Source: Candidatus Woodwardiibium gallinarum (GTDB lineage: Bacteria; Bacillota; Clostridia; Oscillospirales; CAG-382). Taken from it: a DNA stretch of 64,000 nucleotides. The notes beneath the pieces are model-generated. The model was not told the origin of the DNA. It ran no database searches and saw nothing but the letters and a program-made list of their open reading frames with translations. Location: positions 142,948-206,947 of the forward strand of contig CAJFRY010000001.1 of NCBI GenBank assembly GCA_904419545.1, in the 5' to 3' direction. The first letter of the stretch is position 1. Every line of letters begins with the position of its first letter. The position numbers and the translations under genes were made by a program. This document shows, in pieces, positions 52,311-60,770 of the stretch.

Positions 52311-53540
52311 TTATCGAATCTGCCCGTCGCCGGTAACAATGTATTTGATTGTTGTCAGCTCCGTCAATCCCATCGGGCCGCGCGCGTGCAGCTTTTGAGT
52401 GGAGATGCCGATTTCCGCGCCAAAGCCGAATTCACCGCCGTCGGTAAAACGTGTGGAAGCGTTGACGTACACCGCCGCTGAGTCGATCGAGCGGGTGAAT
52501 GCGTCTGCTTTTCGAATATCCGTTGTCAGGATGACGTCGGAATGCTTCGTGGAATGGGAGTTGATGTGCGCGATGGCCTCTTCGATGCCGCCGACCACTT
52601 TCACCGAAAGGATCAGGTCGTCGTACTCGGTGAAAAATTCGTCGTCGTCAACTTTCTCCACACCGAGGATGGCGGCCGCCTCCGCATCGCCCTTGAGCAA
52701 TACCTCCGGCAGCGCCTCGCGCAGACGGGGCAGGAAGGCGCTTGCGATTTCGCGGTCGACCAGTACATGCTCGAGCGCATTGCAGACCGCAGGACGCGAG
52801 GTTTTTCCGTTGCGGATGATCGAGAGGGCCGTCTCCAAATCGGCGCTCTTCTCAACATATGCGTTGCAGTTGCCGGCGCCGGTTTCGATCGTCGGAACGG
52901 TTGCGTTTTCCACCACCGAACGGATGAGGCCCTTGCCGCCGCGCGGAATGAGCAGATCGATAAATTCGTTCATTCGCATCAGCTCGGTTGCCGTTTCGCG
53001 CGACGTGTCTTCTGCGATGGCCAGCACATCGCCGTTCAAGCCGGCGTCCTCCAGTGCGCGCTTGAGAACGGCGACGATGGCCAGATTGGAATGGATGGCC
53101 TCCTTGCCGCCGCGCAGAACTACCGCATTGCCGCTCTTTATACAGAGTGCGGCCGCGTCTGCCGTGACATTCGGGCGCGACTCGTAGATGATTGCAATCA
53201 CGCCCAACGGGACGTGTACGCGCTTGATTTCCAATCCGTTCGGACGCCTCCAGACCTCGCCGCCGCCGAGCGGATCGGCCAGCAGCGCCAGTTCTTCAAG
53301 GGAAGCGGAAATCCCTTCGATGCGCGCGGGGGTCAGCCGCAGCCGGTCGAGCATTGCCTCCGATATGCCGTTGGCTCCGGCCGATTTGAGGTCCGTTTCG
53401 TTGGCGGCAAGGATTGCATTCGCCTCGCCGCGCAAATACCGAGCCATTTTCAGAATCGCGCCGTTGCGGGTCGCTGCGTCGGCCTGCGCCAGCGTCGGAG
53501 CCGCGTTTTTCGCCGCTTCGCACTTTTCACGTATGGTCAT
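52311..53540 (-). CDS. proA: gamma-glutamyl phosphate reductase
   Basis: 409 residues; second step of proline synthesis. ALDH-fold motifs: IYESRPNVTADAAALCIKSGNAVVLRGGKEA, PRGGKGLIR, ETGAGNCNAYV, and the catalytic Cys in RPAVCNALEHVLV; HSTKHSDVI. Follows proB by 20 bp. Confidence 0.97.
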   Translation of the reverse strand: MTIREKCEAAKNAAPTLAQADAATRNGAILKMARYLRGEANAILAANETDLKSAGANGISEAMLDRLRLTPARIEGISASLEELALLADPLGGGEVWRRPNGLEIKRVHVPLGVIAIIYESRPNVTADAAALCIKSGNAVVLRGGKEAIHSNLAIVAVLKRALEDAGLNGDVLAIAEDTSRETATELMRMNEFIDLLIPRGGKGLIRSVVENATVPTIETGAGNCNAYVEKSADLETALSIIRNGKTSRPAVCNALEHVLVDREIASAFLPRLREALPEVLLKGDAEAAAILGVEKVDDDEFFTEYDDLILSVKVVGGIEEAIAHINSHSTKHSDVILTTDIRKADAFTRSIDSAAVYVNASTRFTDGGEFGFGAEIGISTQKLHARGPMGLTELTTIKYIVTGDGQIR

Positions 53541-53560
53541 AAAAGGCCACCTTCCTTTCT

Positions 53561-54352
53561 TTATTCCGCTTTCCCGAAATAGGTTCCGGTGAATTCGCCT
53601 GCCATAATGTCGTATAAAATTTCCGGATCCGCGCCGTTGACGATTACCATCGGAATTCCGGCTTCCATTACACTTTCGGCCGCCTCCAGCTTGGCGCGCA
53701 TGCCGCCTGTTCCGCGCGCGCTGCCGGCGCCCCCCGCATAGCTGCGGATGACGTTGTCGATAACCTCTACACGCTCGATGAAACGTGCGTCGGCGCAGGT
53801 GCGCGGATCTTTGTCGTATAACCCGTCGATATCGGTCATGTTGATGAGCAGGTCAGCCTTCGTCAGACGTGCGACTACGGCAGAAAGCGTGTCGTTGCTG
53901 CCGATGCGGAGCTGCTCGGAGGAAACGGTGTCGTTTTCGTTGATGATCGGGATACATCCGAAGCCGAGCAGCATTTTCAGCGTGCCCGACGCGTTGGCAC
54001 TGCGGACCGGCGAGTCGAGGTCGTCCTTCGTCAGCAGGACTTGTGCGACCTTGTGCCCGTAAGAGGCGAACAGCCGGTCGTACATGTCGATCAGCTCGCA
54101 CTGGCCGACCGCCGCCGCCGCCTGCTTCTCCTCTGTGGTAAGCCGCTTGCCTACCAGTCCGATCTTCGCCAGTCCGCAGCTTACCGCACCCGAAGAAACA
54201 AGCACGCACGCCTTGCCGCTGTTCTGAATATCTGCCATACAGCGCACCAGCCGCTCGGTTTTGCGGAGGTTCATCAGCCCGCTGGGATAGGTGAGAGTGG
54301 AGGTGCCGACCTTGACGACGATGCGCTTCCTGTTATCCATATTCAGCTTCAT
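53561..54352 (-). CDS. proB: glutamate 5-kinase (no PUA domain)
   Basis: 263 residues; first step of proline synthesis. Amino-acid-kinase fold: RIVVKVGTSTLT, VSSGAVSCGLAKIG, NENDTVSSEQL and MTDIDGLYDKDPR. It stops after GTGGMRAKLEAAESVMEAGIPMVIVNG without the C-terminal PUA domain of longer ProB proteins; such short forms are known. Start at 54352 follows GAAAGGAATT; a start at 54337 is also possible. Confidence 0.94.
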   Translation of the reverse strand: MKLNMDNRKRIVVKVGTSTLTYPSGLMNLRKTERLVRCMADIQNSGKACVLVSSGAVSCGLAKIGLVGKRLTTEEKQAAAAVGQCELIDMYDRLFASYGHKVAQVLLTKDDLDSPVRSANASGTLKMLLGFGCIPIINENDTVSSEQLRIGSNDTLSAVVARLTKADLLINMTDIDGLYDKDPRTCADARFIERVEVIDNVIRSYAGGAGSARGTGGMRAKLEAAESVMEAGIPMVIVNGADPEILYDIMAGEFTGTYFGKAE

Positions 54353-54409
54353 TATATGTGAATTCCTTTCATTTGTTTGTAAAGGGGCTTCCATTTTGCC
54401 CTGCCATCT

Positions 54410-54438
54410 ATTATAATAGAAAAAAAGCCGTTTTGCAA
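54410..54438 (-). promoter_or_regulatory. sigma-A-type promoter of proBA
   Basis: Minus strand TTGCAA (54433-54438), 17-bp spacer, TATAAT (complement of 54410-54415). The -10 sits in a TATTATAATA palindrome and could also be read on the plus strand. Confidence 0.75.
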
Positions 54439-54479
54439 GAGCAAACTCTTCAAAATCGGCGGAAGGCGGCGTTGTTTTT

Positions 54480-55040
54480 ATGATCATTTTGGCTTCCGGC
54501 TCGCCCCGGCGCATTGAGCTGCTTGCTTCGCTCGGACTGGATTTTTCCGTTCATCCCGCCGAAGTGGACGAGACCGTTGACTCTGCCACACCACCCGATG
54601 AGGCGGTTCTCGAGCTGTCCCGCCGAAAGGCGAGGCATGTATATGCAATGGCAGCTTTGCCGGAGGATACCGTTATTGCGGCTGATACCCTTGTCTGGCA
54701 GGATAACCGCCTGCTCGGCAAGCCTGCCGACGCGGCTGATGCCGCGGCAATGCTGCGCAGGCTCTCCGGCCGCCGTCATACCGTCTATACCGGGCTGACG
54801 GTGATTCGGGGCGGGGCAGAACAGTCCGTTGTTTCCGCTGCTTTCGTGACATTCCGTCCGATGACCGAGCGGGAAATCGAATGGTATGTTGCCACCGGTG
54901 AACCTCTGGACAAGGCGGGCGCCTACGGCATACAGGAGCGCGGCGGAATATTTGTCGAACGCATTGAAGGGGATTTTTTCACTGTTCTCGGGTTGCCGCT
55001 TTGTGAATTGTTTCGGATTTTGGGAACGGAAATTTTGTAA
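54480..55040 (+). CDS. maf: Maf family nucleotide pyrophosphatase
   Basis: 186 residues; house-cleaning NTP pyrophosphatase (dTTP/UTP-type by family). MIILASGSPRRIELLASLGL, DTVIAADTLVWQDNRLLGKP, HTVYTGLTVI, EWYVATGEPLDKAGAYGIQ. Divergent from proB. Confidence 0.94.
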   Translation: MIILASGSPRRIELLASLGLDFSVHPAEVDETVDSATPPDEAVLELSRRKARHVYAMAALPEDTVIAADTLVWQDNRLLGKPADAADAAAMLRRLSGRRHTVYTGLTVIRGGAEQSVVSAAFVTFRPMTEREIEWYVATGEPLDKAGAYGIQERGGIFVERIEGDFFTVLGLPLCELFRILGTEIL

Positions 55041-55056
55041 AAATGCAGAAAAATGA

Positions 55057-55085
55057 TTGACAAAATTGCCCCTTGATTGTATAAT
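55057..55085 (+). promoter_or_regulatory. consensus sigma-A promoter of the phosphodiester glycosidase gene
   Basis: TTGACA (55057-55062), exactly 17-bp spacer, TATAAT (55080-55085), 36 bp before the ATG. The best promoter match in the window, suggesting strong expression. Confidence 0.88.
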
Positions 55086-55121
55086 GGAGACAAATACAAC
55101 CCAAAGAAAGGAACAGGATCT

Positions 55122-57671
55122 ATGAAAACAAAAGCTCGCGGATTCCTATCCGCTGCGCTGGTGCTGGTTATGGTTCTTGCGCTGATGGTTCCGGCGGTTT
55201 CCGCTCTGGACATTTCGATCGGGAACGAATTCGGCGGCGGCAAGGTCACGGCGTTTGAAGAAAAGACGCTGGGTACGGGTCTGACCTATTCCAAGACGAC
55301 GTTTACAGACGCCGAAGAACGGAATCAGGCGATGTATGCGCTGGAGTTCAACCCGAAAACGTCCGACTTTATGCCGGTTGTTTACAGCCGGTGGACGGGA
55401 ACGGGCGCCACCACACTGCTCGGCGGCCAGAATTTGGAAACACAATTCGGGGCAGACGTATATGCCGGTGTCAACGCCAACTTTTATGATACGTCGACAG
55501 GCAGCACATATGCCGGCTATTGGGTACATGACGGCCGTCTCGCGCAGGCTGAGTACGGCTACCAGAGTGATATCATTGCTTTTACTTCCGATGGGGAAAT
55601 GCAGATCGTCAACTCCAAGTTAACCTTCGACGTATATTTCAACGGCAGTCTCGTGACCTATAACGGGTCGAATTCGCTGGCTTATATCAATAAAAATTCG
55701 ACAGCTTCCAATGTCAGCAATCTGTTCTATTATTGGGATACCGAGTGCGGGAACAAAACCGACTCGAAGCTGGACGGTGTCGAGATCGTCTGTGAGAAGC
55801 AGAACGGCGGCGAGCTGGGCGTTGAGCGCACGCTTACCGGCAAGATTGTAGAGATCCGTGAGAATTCGCACAATTCTGCGGTCGGCGCAGACCAGTTTGT
55901 GCTGTATGTGAAAAACGATTCGCCGCTCAAAGATGCCATCGCGGGCACCTATAAGGTCGGCGACACCGTCAGCATCTGTGTCAACGAAGAGGTGGAGGCC
56001 AGCAAGGCGGTCACTTCGCAGGCGGTCACAGCGTTTGCCGCGCAGTATCGGATTGTTGCCGACGGCATTTATGCACCCGGCGATGATACGGTTTCTCTTG
56101 ACCACTACAATCAGAGAGCACAGCGTACCTCCGTCGGCCTGAAGGAAGACGGTACGGTCGTCATCATTTGCACGGCGGGAAGAAATGTTACGGATGACGC
56201 GCCCGGCCTGACCATTCCCGAATTGGGGCAGCTGATGCTTGATTTGGGCTGCGTTGTCGCATACAATCTTGACGGCGGCGGGTCTACGCAGATGATTACG
56301 AAGGCGGAAGGCGAAGAAGATTTTACCGTTTGGAAGAACGAAAGCACCAACGGCAGAAGCGTCGCCAACAGCCTTTACATTGTAAAGCGTCCCGCGGCGG
56401 TCGAAACGGGAGATTTGAATTTCCTGATTGCAGCCGTGGAGGATAAGGAGATCGACACCGATGAAGTCAGGGCGGCGCTGGCTTCCGCGAAAGCGCTGCT
56501 GACGGCGGCTAAGGTGATGGAAGGCGATGTCATCCGTGAGACGATGAAGCTGCAGAACATCCTTGATGCCGAAAGTGAACTGACGGAAGCGCTGGCTGCC
56601 TGCGAAGAAGCGGAGATTACCGACTATTCACCTTCCGCTCTTGGAATTTTGCGTGCCGCTTATGAGACCGCATCGCAGCTCGACGTGCAGACGACCGATT
56701 CCGATACGATTCTTAATGCTGCCAGAGCACTTAAAACAGCAGTCGATAATCAAGGGCCCATCGCCATTAACATTACGCTGGGTAAGGATTATGAAACACT
56801 ACAGCATTATGCGGCGACGGACAACTACGGCGATTCCGGGAACGAACTGACCGACGGAGAGATTGGTAATATCAACAACGCCTATGCTTCGCCATGGGTC
56901 GCTTACACGACTCGACAGAACGCTTCCGGCACGATCACGGTAGACGGTACATCGAGAAGGTACTATGATATTGTTGTCGACCTTGGAGAAACGATCGAAA
57001 ATATCAAGGATTTCAATGTTTATACCGAATATCTGCATGATTCGGGCATAGATTACTGCATCGCCGTCGATTATGCGGTATCTACCGACGGTACGGACTG
57101 GACGACAGCCGGAAGAGCGGCGCCTTCTCCGGAAGTCGTTGCCGAAGTCAACGGTGACTATGCGTATCCGCTTTCGCTGGATACCGGCGTTTCTGGCAGA
57201 TATCTTCGCGTGCGGCTGATTGCTGCGGGGACGACACAGTTTATCTTTGTTACCGAGCTTCAGGCGTTTGCTTATGAAGAGCCGGTAGAGCTTACTCTGT
57301 CTACCGATAAGGAAACCGGCTATTTGACCGGTCTCACTCCCGGTATGACTGTGGATGAGGTAAAGGACCAGTTCCTGTTCCCCTCCGATGTTGTGATCAC
57401 CGATGCGGCGAAGGGTGATGCTGTTGGCACCGGTACGCAGGTATCCTATGATGGCAGCACTTGGACGGCTGTGCTTATCGGCGACCTGAACGGCGATGCA
57501 AATGTCACCGGTTCGGATTATCTGCTTGCAAAACGCAGCATCTTGGATTTGGCTGAGCTGAACGATGCGCAGACTGAGGCTTTTAAGCTCGGCGGTACAT
57601 CTGAGCCGACACCGACTAACTATCTAAAGCTGAAGAGACACGTTCTCAAGCTGTCGGATCTGTTTGCGTAA
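55122..57671 (+). CDS. secreted phosphodiester glycosidase (NAGPA) with FIVAR, F5/8C-like and dockerin-like modules
   Basis: 849 residues. Signal peptide ~1-30 (LVMVLALMVPAVSA). NAGPA catalytic module ~60-440: TSVGLKEDGTVVIICTAGR, then LGQLMLDLGCVVAYNLDGGGSTQM. An alpha-helical FIVAR-like linker (~450-545), an F5/8C/discoidin-like beta-sandwich (~555-720: YYDIVVDLGETIENIKDFNVY...GRYLRVRLIA), a small GLTPGMTVDEVKDQF module, and a dockerin-like end: GDLNGDANVTGSDYLLAKRSIL (intact Ca loop) followed by a degenerate second repeat LKLKRHVLKLSDL. Probably trims phosphodiester-linked sugars at the cell surface. Start at 55122 behind AAAGAAAGGAACAGG. Confidence 0.88.
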   Translation: MKTKARGFLSAALVLVMVLALMVPAVSALDISIGNEFGGGKVTAFEEKTLGTGLTYSKTTFTDAEERNQAMYALEFNPKTSDFMPVVYSRWTGTGATTLLGGQNLETQFGADVYAGVNANFYDTSTGSTYAGYWVHDGRLAQAEYGYQSDIIAFTSDGEMQIVNSKLTFDVYFNGSLVTYNGSNSLAYINKNSTASNVSNLFYYWDTECGNKTDSKLDGVEIVCEKQNGGELGVERTLTGKIVEIRENSHNSAVGADQFVLYVKNDSPLKDAIAGTYKVGDTVSICVNEEVEASKAVTSQAVTAFAAQYRIVADGIYAPGDDTVSLDHYNQRAQRTSVGLKEDGTVVIICTAGRNVTDDAPGLTIPELGQLMLDLGCVVAYNLDGGGSTQMITKAEGEEDFTVWKNESTNGRSVANSLYIVKRPAAVETGDLNFLIAAVEDKEIDTDEVRAALASAKALLTAAKVMEGDVIRETMKLQNILDAESELTEALAACEEAEITDYSPSALGILRAAYETASQLDVQTTDSDTILNAARALKTAVDNQGPIAINITLGKDYETLQHYAATDNYGDSGNELTDGEIGNINNAYASPWVAYTTRQNASGTITVDGTSRRYYDIVVDLGETIENIKDFNVYTEYLHDSGIDYCIAVDYAVSTDGTDWTTAGRAAPSPEVVAEVNGDYAYPLSLDTGVSGRYLRVRLIAAGTTQFIFVTELQAFAYEEPVELTLSTDKETGYLTGLTPGMTVDEVKDQFLFPSDVVITDAAKGDAVGTGTQVSYDGSTWTAVLIGDLNGDANVTGSDYLLAKRSILDLAELNDAQTEAFKLGGTSEPTPTNYLKLKRHVLKLSDLFA

Positions 57672-57687
57672 AGCATATTGACCAGCC

Positions 57688-57732
57688 GGAGAGCATAGAG
57701 TATCAGGGGTGATATTCTATGCTCTCCTTTTT
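57688..57732 (+). terminator. terminator hairpin overlapping the sigK start
   Basis: Perfect 12-bp stem GGAGAGCATAGA / TCTATGCTCTCC, extended inside by TATCA/TGATA, loop GGGG, followed by TTTTT (57728-57732). It terminates the upstream surface-protein gene. The sigK ATG (57719-57721) is inside its right arm, and the only SD-like AGGGG is its loop. Confidence 0.85.
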
Positions 57733-58405
57733 GGTTTCCGTTTTTTCCAAGCTGATCTGCCTGTTTCTGCGCACTTCTCCCTCCTCTTCCTTTCCGCCTC
57801 CGTTGAGCAAGGAAGAGGAACGCCGTCTGTTTGTGCTTTGCAGGAAGGGAGATCAATCCGCGCGCGCCAAGCTGATCGAGCATAACCTCCGTCTTGTAGC
57901 GCATATCGTGAAAAAATATTACACGAACTGCCGTGAACAAGAGGACCTCATCAGTATTGGCACCATTGGACTCATCAAAGCCATCGACTCCTTCAATATC
58001 GAACAGGGGGCACGTTTTGCCACCTATGCAGGCAAATGTCTGCAAAATGAGATCCTGATGCATTTTCGAAGCCAGAAAAAACTGACGTATGAGAATTCGC
58101 TTAATGATTCCGTGGATGTGGATAAAGACGGCAATCCGCTGACCTATCTTGATATCCTTTGCACCGAGGATGACATCGTTGAGGAACTGGACCTGAAAAT
58201 CAAAAGCGACCTGCTGTATAAAGCCGTGCGTGAGGCCCTTAATGACCGGGAACGCACCATCATCGCTTTGCGCTACGGCATGAACAAGCAGCATAAGCCG
58301 TTACCGCAGCGCGAGGTTGCCAAGCGGCTGCATATCTCACGGTCCTATGTCTCGCGCATCGAAAAATGTGCGGTGGATAAGATACGTGCATATATGAAAG
58401 CATAG
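57719..58405 (+). CDS. sigK: RNA polymerase sporulation sigma factor SigK (pro-sigma-K)
   Basis: 228 residues. N-terminal hydrophobic pro-sequence (MLSFLVSVFSKLICLFLRTS) before PPPLSKEEERRLF, then sigma-70 regions: 2 (LIEHNLRLVAHIVKKY..., QEDLISIGTIGLIKAIDSFN, ATYAGKCLQNEILMHF) and 4 (REVAKRLHISRSYVSRIEKCAVDKI). Strongly like SigK, the late mother-cell factor activated by pro-peptide cleavage. One intact gene (no skin-type interruption). The start codon is buried in a terminator hairpin (separate feature). A separate sporulation promoter was not identified. Confidence 0.93.
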   Translation: MLSFLVSVFSKLICLFLRTSPSSSFPPPLSKEEERRLFVLCRKGDQSARAKLIEHNLRLVAHIVKKYYTNCREQEDLISIGTIGLIKAIDSFNIEQGARFATYAGKCLQNEILMHFRSQKKLTYENSLNDSVDVDKDGNPLTYLDILCTEDDIVEELDLKIKSDLLYKAVREALNDRERTIIALRYGMNKQHKPLPQREVAKRLHISRSYVSRIEKCAVDKIRAYMKA

Positions 58406-58443
58406 AAAACAGGAAAAATAATCATAAAAAACCGCAAAAGCTC

Positions 58444-58472
58444 TTGCAATACCGAAATGCGTTTGTTATAAT
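58444..58472 (+). promoter_or_regulatory. promoter of the isomerase/oxidoreductase pair
   Basis: TTGCAA (58444-58449), 17-bp spacer, TATAAT (58467-58472). The ~150-nt leader that follows has two hairpins: CCGTC...GACGG (around 58527) and a perfect AAGCAGGGA-atg-TCCCTGCTT (58575-58595), so leader regulation is possible. Confidence 0.75.
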
Positions 58473-58625
58473 GAAGAAAAATATTGTATAGGCGGGTGTC
58501 ATGTGCAGGCTGACCATATTGATTCCGTCTGACAGACGGCTCGGGTTTCCTGCGCGGCCGGTTTGCCGCTCCCGAAGCAGGGAATGTCCCTGCTTATTGC
58601 AATAAAACGGAAAGGACTGCAGAAA

Positions 58626-59486
58626 ATGAGAAATTTTAAAATCGGCGTGATGACCGATTCGTTCCGAACGTCGTTTGTCGATGCGCTTGATAAGGCGAAG
58701 GAACTGGGCGCCCAGGGGGTGCAGATGTATGTGACCGAAGGGGATATGTTCTATAAAAATCTTACTGACGAGCGGATCGAGCAGGCCAAACGCGAGCTTG
58801 CGGATAGGGGGCTTGTCGTTTCCGCCGTATGCGGTGATTTCGGTGGCCATGGCTTCGAATCCGAAGCGGAAAACGAGTGGAAAATCCCCGCCAGCAAGCT
58901 GGTGGCAGATTTGGCCGTCCGTTTCGGTGCGCCGGTAGTGACTACGCATATCGGCGTTGTGCCTGAGGATAATACCTGCGAAACCTATCAGCGTATGAAG
59001 AAAGCCTGCCGCGAACTTGGCGACTACGCTGTCTCCGTCGGCGTGACCTTCGCTATCGAAACCGGTCCGGAAAAGCCGGAGACGCTTGCGGCGTTTATCC
59101 GCGATGTCGGCAGCAAGGGAATCGGCGTAAACCTCGACCCTGCCAATCTTGTGATGGTTACCGGCTGTGACCCCGTTGCAGCAGTCTATACGCTCAAAGA
59201 CTTTATTGTTCATACCCATGCCAAGGACGGCGTGATGCGCCAGCAGCCTGATCCGCGCAAAGTATATGATTTCTTCGCGGAGGGCGGCATCGGTGACCTG
59301 CGGCTGGATGATTATTTCAAGGAGCTGCCGCTTGGTGACGGTGATGTTCCGTTCGACAAATATCTTGATGCGCTGGAGGATATCGGTTATACCGGTTTTC
59401 TTACTGTCGAACGCGAATGCGGAGCCGACCCTTATGCGGATATCAAAAAGGCCGTCGATTATCTCAAGTCGAATATAAACGGTTGA
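58626..59486 (+). CDS. sugar phosphate isomerase/epimerase-like TIM barrel
   Basis: 286 residues. Xylose-isomerase-like barrel: DALDKAKELGAQGVQMYV, PVVTTHIGVVP, FAIETGPEKPETL (metal Glu), GVNLDPANLVMV (Asp), FIVHTHAKDGV (His) and FLTVERECGADPY. Likely isomerises or epimerises a keto sugar or inositol-type substrate. Pairs with the following oxidoreductase (24-bp gap). Start at 58626 behind GGAAAGGACTGC. Confidence 0.9.
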   Translation: MRNFKIGVMTDSFRTSFVDALDKAKELGAQGVQMYVTEGDMFYKNLTDERIEQAKRELADRGLVVSAVCGDFGGHGFESEAENEWKIPASKLVADLAVRFGAPVVTTHIGVVPEDNTCETYQRMKKACRELGDYAVSVGVTFAIETGPEKPETLAAFIRDVGSKGIGVNLDPANLVMVTGCDPVAAVYTLKDFIVHTHAKDGVMRQQPDPRKVYDFFAEGGIGDLRLDDYFKELPLGDGDVPFDKYLDALEDIGYTGFLTVERECGADPYADIKKAVDYLKSNING

Positions 59487-59510
59487 ATTCGGAAAGGTGC
59501 GGATTGTATT

Positions 59511-60347
59511 ATGAAAAAAATCGGATTCATTGATTATTATCTCGATGAATGGCATGCCAATAACTATCCAAAATTTATTAAGGATGCCGTAGGCGACGAA
59601 TTTGTTATAGCATATGCATATGGGGAGATCGACAAACCGGACGGAAAGACCAATCGTGAATGGGCGGACAGCTTCGGCGTCGAGCTGCTCGGTTCAATCG
59701 ATGAGGTGGTCGAAAAGAGCGATGTGCTGATCGTTCTCTCGCCTGACAATCCAGAACGGCATTGGGAGCTTTGCCAAAAGCCCTTCCGCAGCGGCAAGCG
59801 CGTATACGTTGATAAGACCTTTGCGCCTTCTAAAAAAACTGCTGAGGATCTGGTAAAACTGGCAGAGGAAAACAACACACCCTTCTTTTCCTCCAGTGCG
59901 CTTCGTTTCAGCGATGAATTGACGACACTGGGACGAGAGAATATTGCATTCATCAACTCACGCGGTCCCGGGGATTTCGATACATATGCCATCCACCAAA
60001 TTGAGCCGATTACGATGCTGATGGGTGCAGAGGCGACGCGCGTGATGGCTGTCGGCGCTGGTATGCACCAGACCGTTGTCATTGCCTTCAAGGGCGGCCG
60101 TTCTGCCGTGATGTCGCATTACGGGTGGTCGGGCGTGGATTTCAACATGACCGTCAGTTACGCGGACGGCAGCACTACCGTCGTACCGGCGCTGAGCAAT
60201 TCCTTCCCGAACTTTATCAAGGCAATGTGTGATTTCTTCCGCACGGGTGAAATCAAAGCTGCGCATGAAGATACGGTTGCGATTATGGGTATCATCGAGG
60301 CGGGGAACAAAGCGATTGCCAACCCCGGCGTTTGGATCGAGGTATAA
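59511..60347 (+). CDS. Gfo/Idh/MocA-like oxidoreductase, atypical
   Basis: 278 residues, shorter than usual. N-terminus MKKIGFIDYYLDEWHANNYPKF has no glycine-rich GxGxxG loop, and the EKP region reads RVYVDKTFAPSKKTAEDL (DKTFA in place of EKPxA). YAIHQIEPI and GWSGVDFNMTVSYADG lie in the C-terminal domain. May bind nucleotide differently or act on an unusual sugar derivative. Operon partner of the TIM-barrel gene. Confidence 0.8.
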   Translation: MKKIGFIDYYLDEWHANNYPKFIKDAVGDEFVIAYAYGEIDKPDGKTNREWADSFGVELLGSIDEVVEKSDVLIVLSPDNPERHWELCQKPFRSGKRVYVDKTFAPSKKTAEDLVKLAEENNTPFFSSSALRFSDELTTLGRENIAFINSRGPGDFDTYAIHQIEPITMLMGAEATRVMAVGAGMHQTVVIAFKGGRSAVMSHYGWSGVDFNMTVSYADGSTTVVPALSNSFPNFIKAMCDFFRTGEIKAAHEDTVAIMGIIEAGNKAIANPGVWIEV

Positions 60348-60416
60348 ACCGGCGGGCGGCGTCCTCCCGCTCTTGACGGCGCGGAGAGTCGTTTGATTAT
60401 CCGGCATTGTGAAACA

Positions 60417-60453
60417 AAAAATCGCGGCGGAGTGCATCCGCCGCGATTTTTTT
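60417..60453 (+). terminator. rho-independent terminator of the sugar pair
   Basis: ATCGCGGCGGA / TCCGCCGCGAT, perfect 11-bp stem, loop GTGCA, followed by TTTTTT. Confidence 0.92.
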
Positions 60454-60620
60454 GCATTGCAAAAAGGATTGCAAACAGAAATGGTCAGTAATATCGGCGA
60501 TGTCCTTTTTTGCCCGATATGGCATCTATTTCTCAATGCCCGAATCGGGGCAAATGTTTATCGGTGTAATATGGCATTTGGCGAACCGTCGGCGGATTTC
60601 CGAAACACATCCGAAACATA

Positions 60621-60649
60621 TTGACAAACATTTCAACATCTGATATTAT
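60621..60649 (+). promoter_or_regulatory. sigma-A-type promoter of the lipoprotein gene
   Basis: TTGACA (60621-60626), 17-bp spacer, TATTAT (60644-60649), then a ~115-nt AT-rich leader. Confidence 0.8.
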
Positions 60650-60770
60650 GAAAATAGGAAAAACATACGAACTACCGCGAGATTAAAAATATTATGAGGC
60701 GCTCAAACTGTGGTTGGTTTCTTTGCGAGGAGGTATCCTGATCACACATATATCCATTAAGGAGGCCGAG

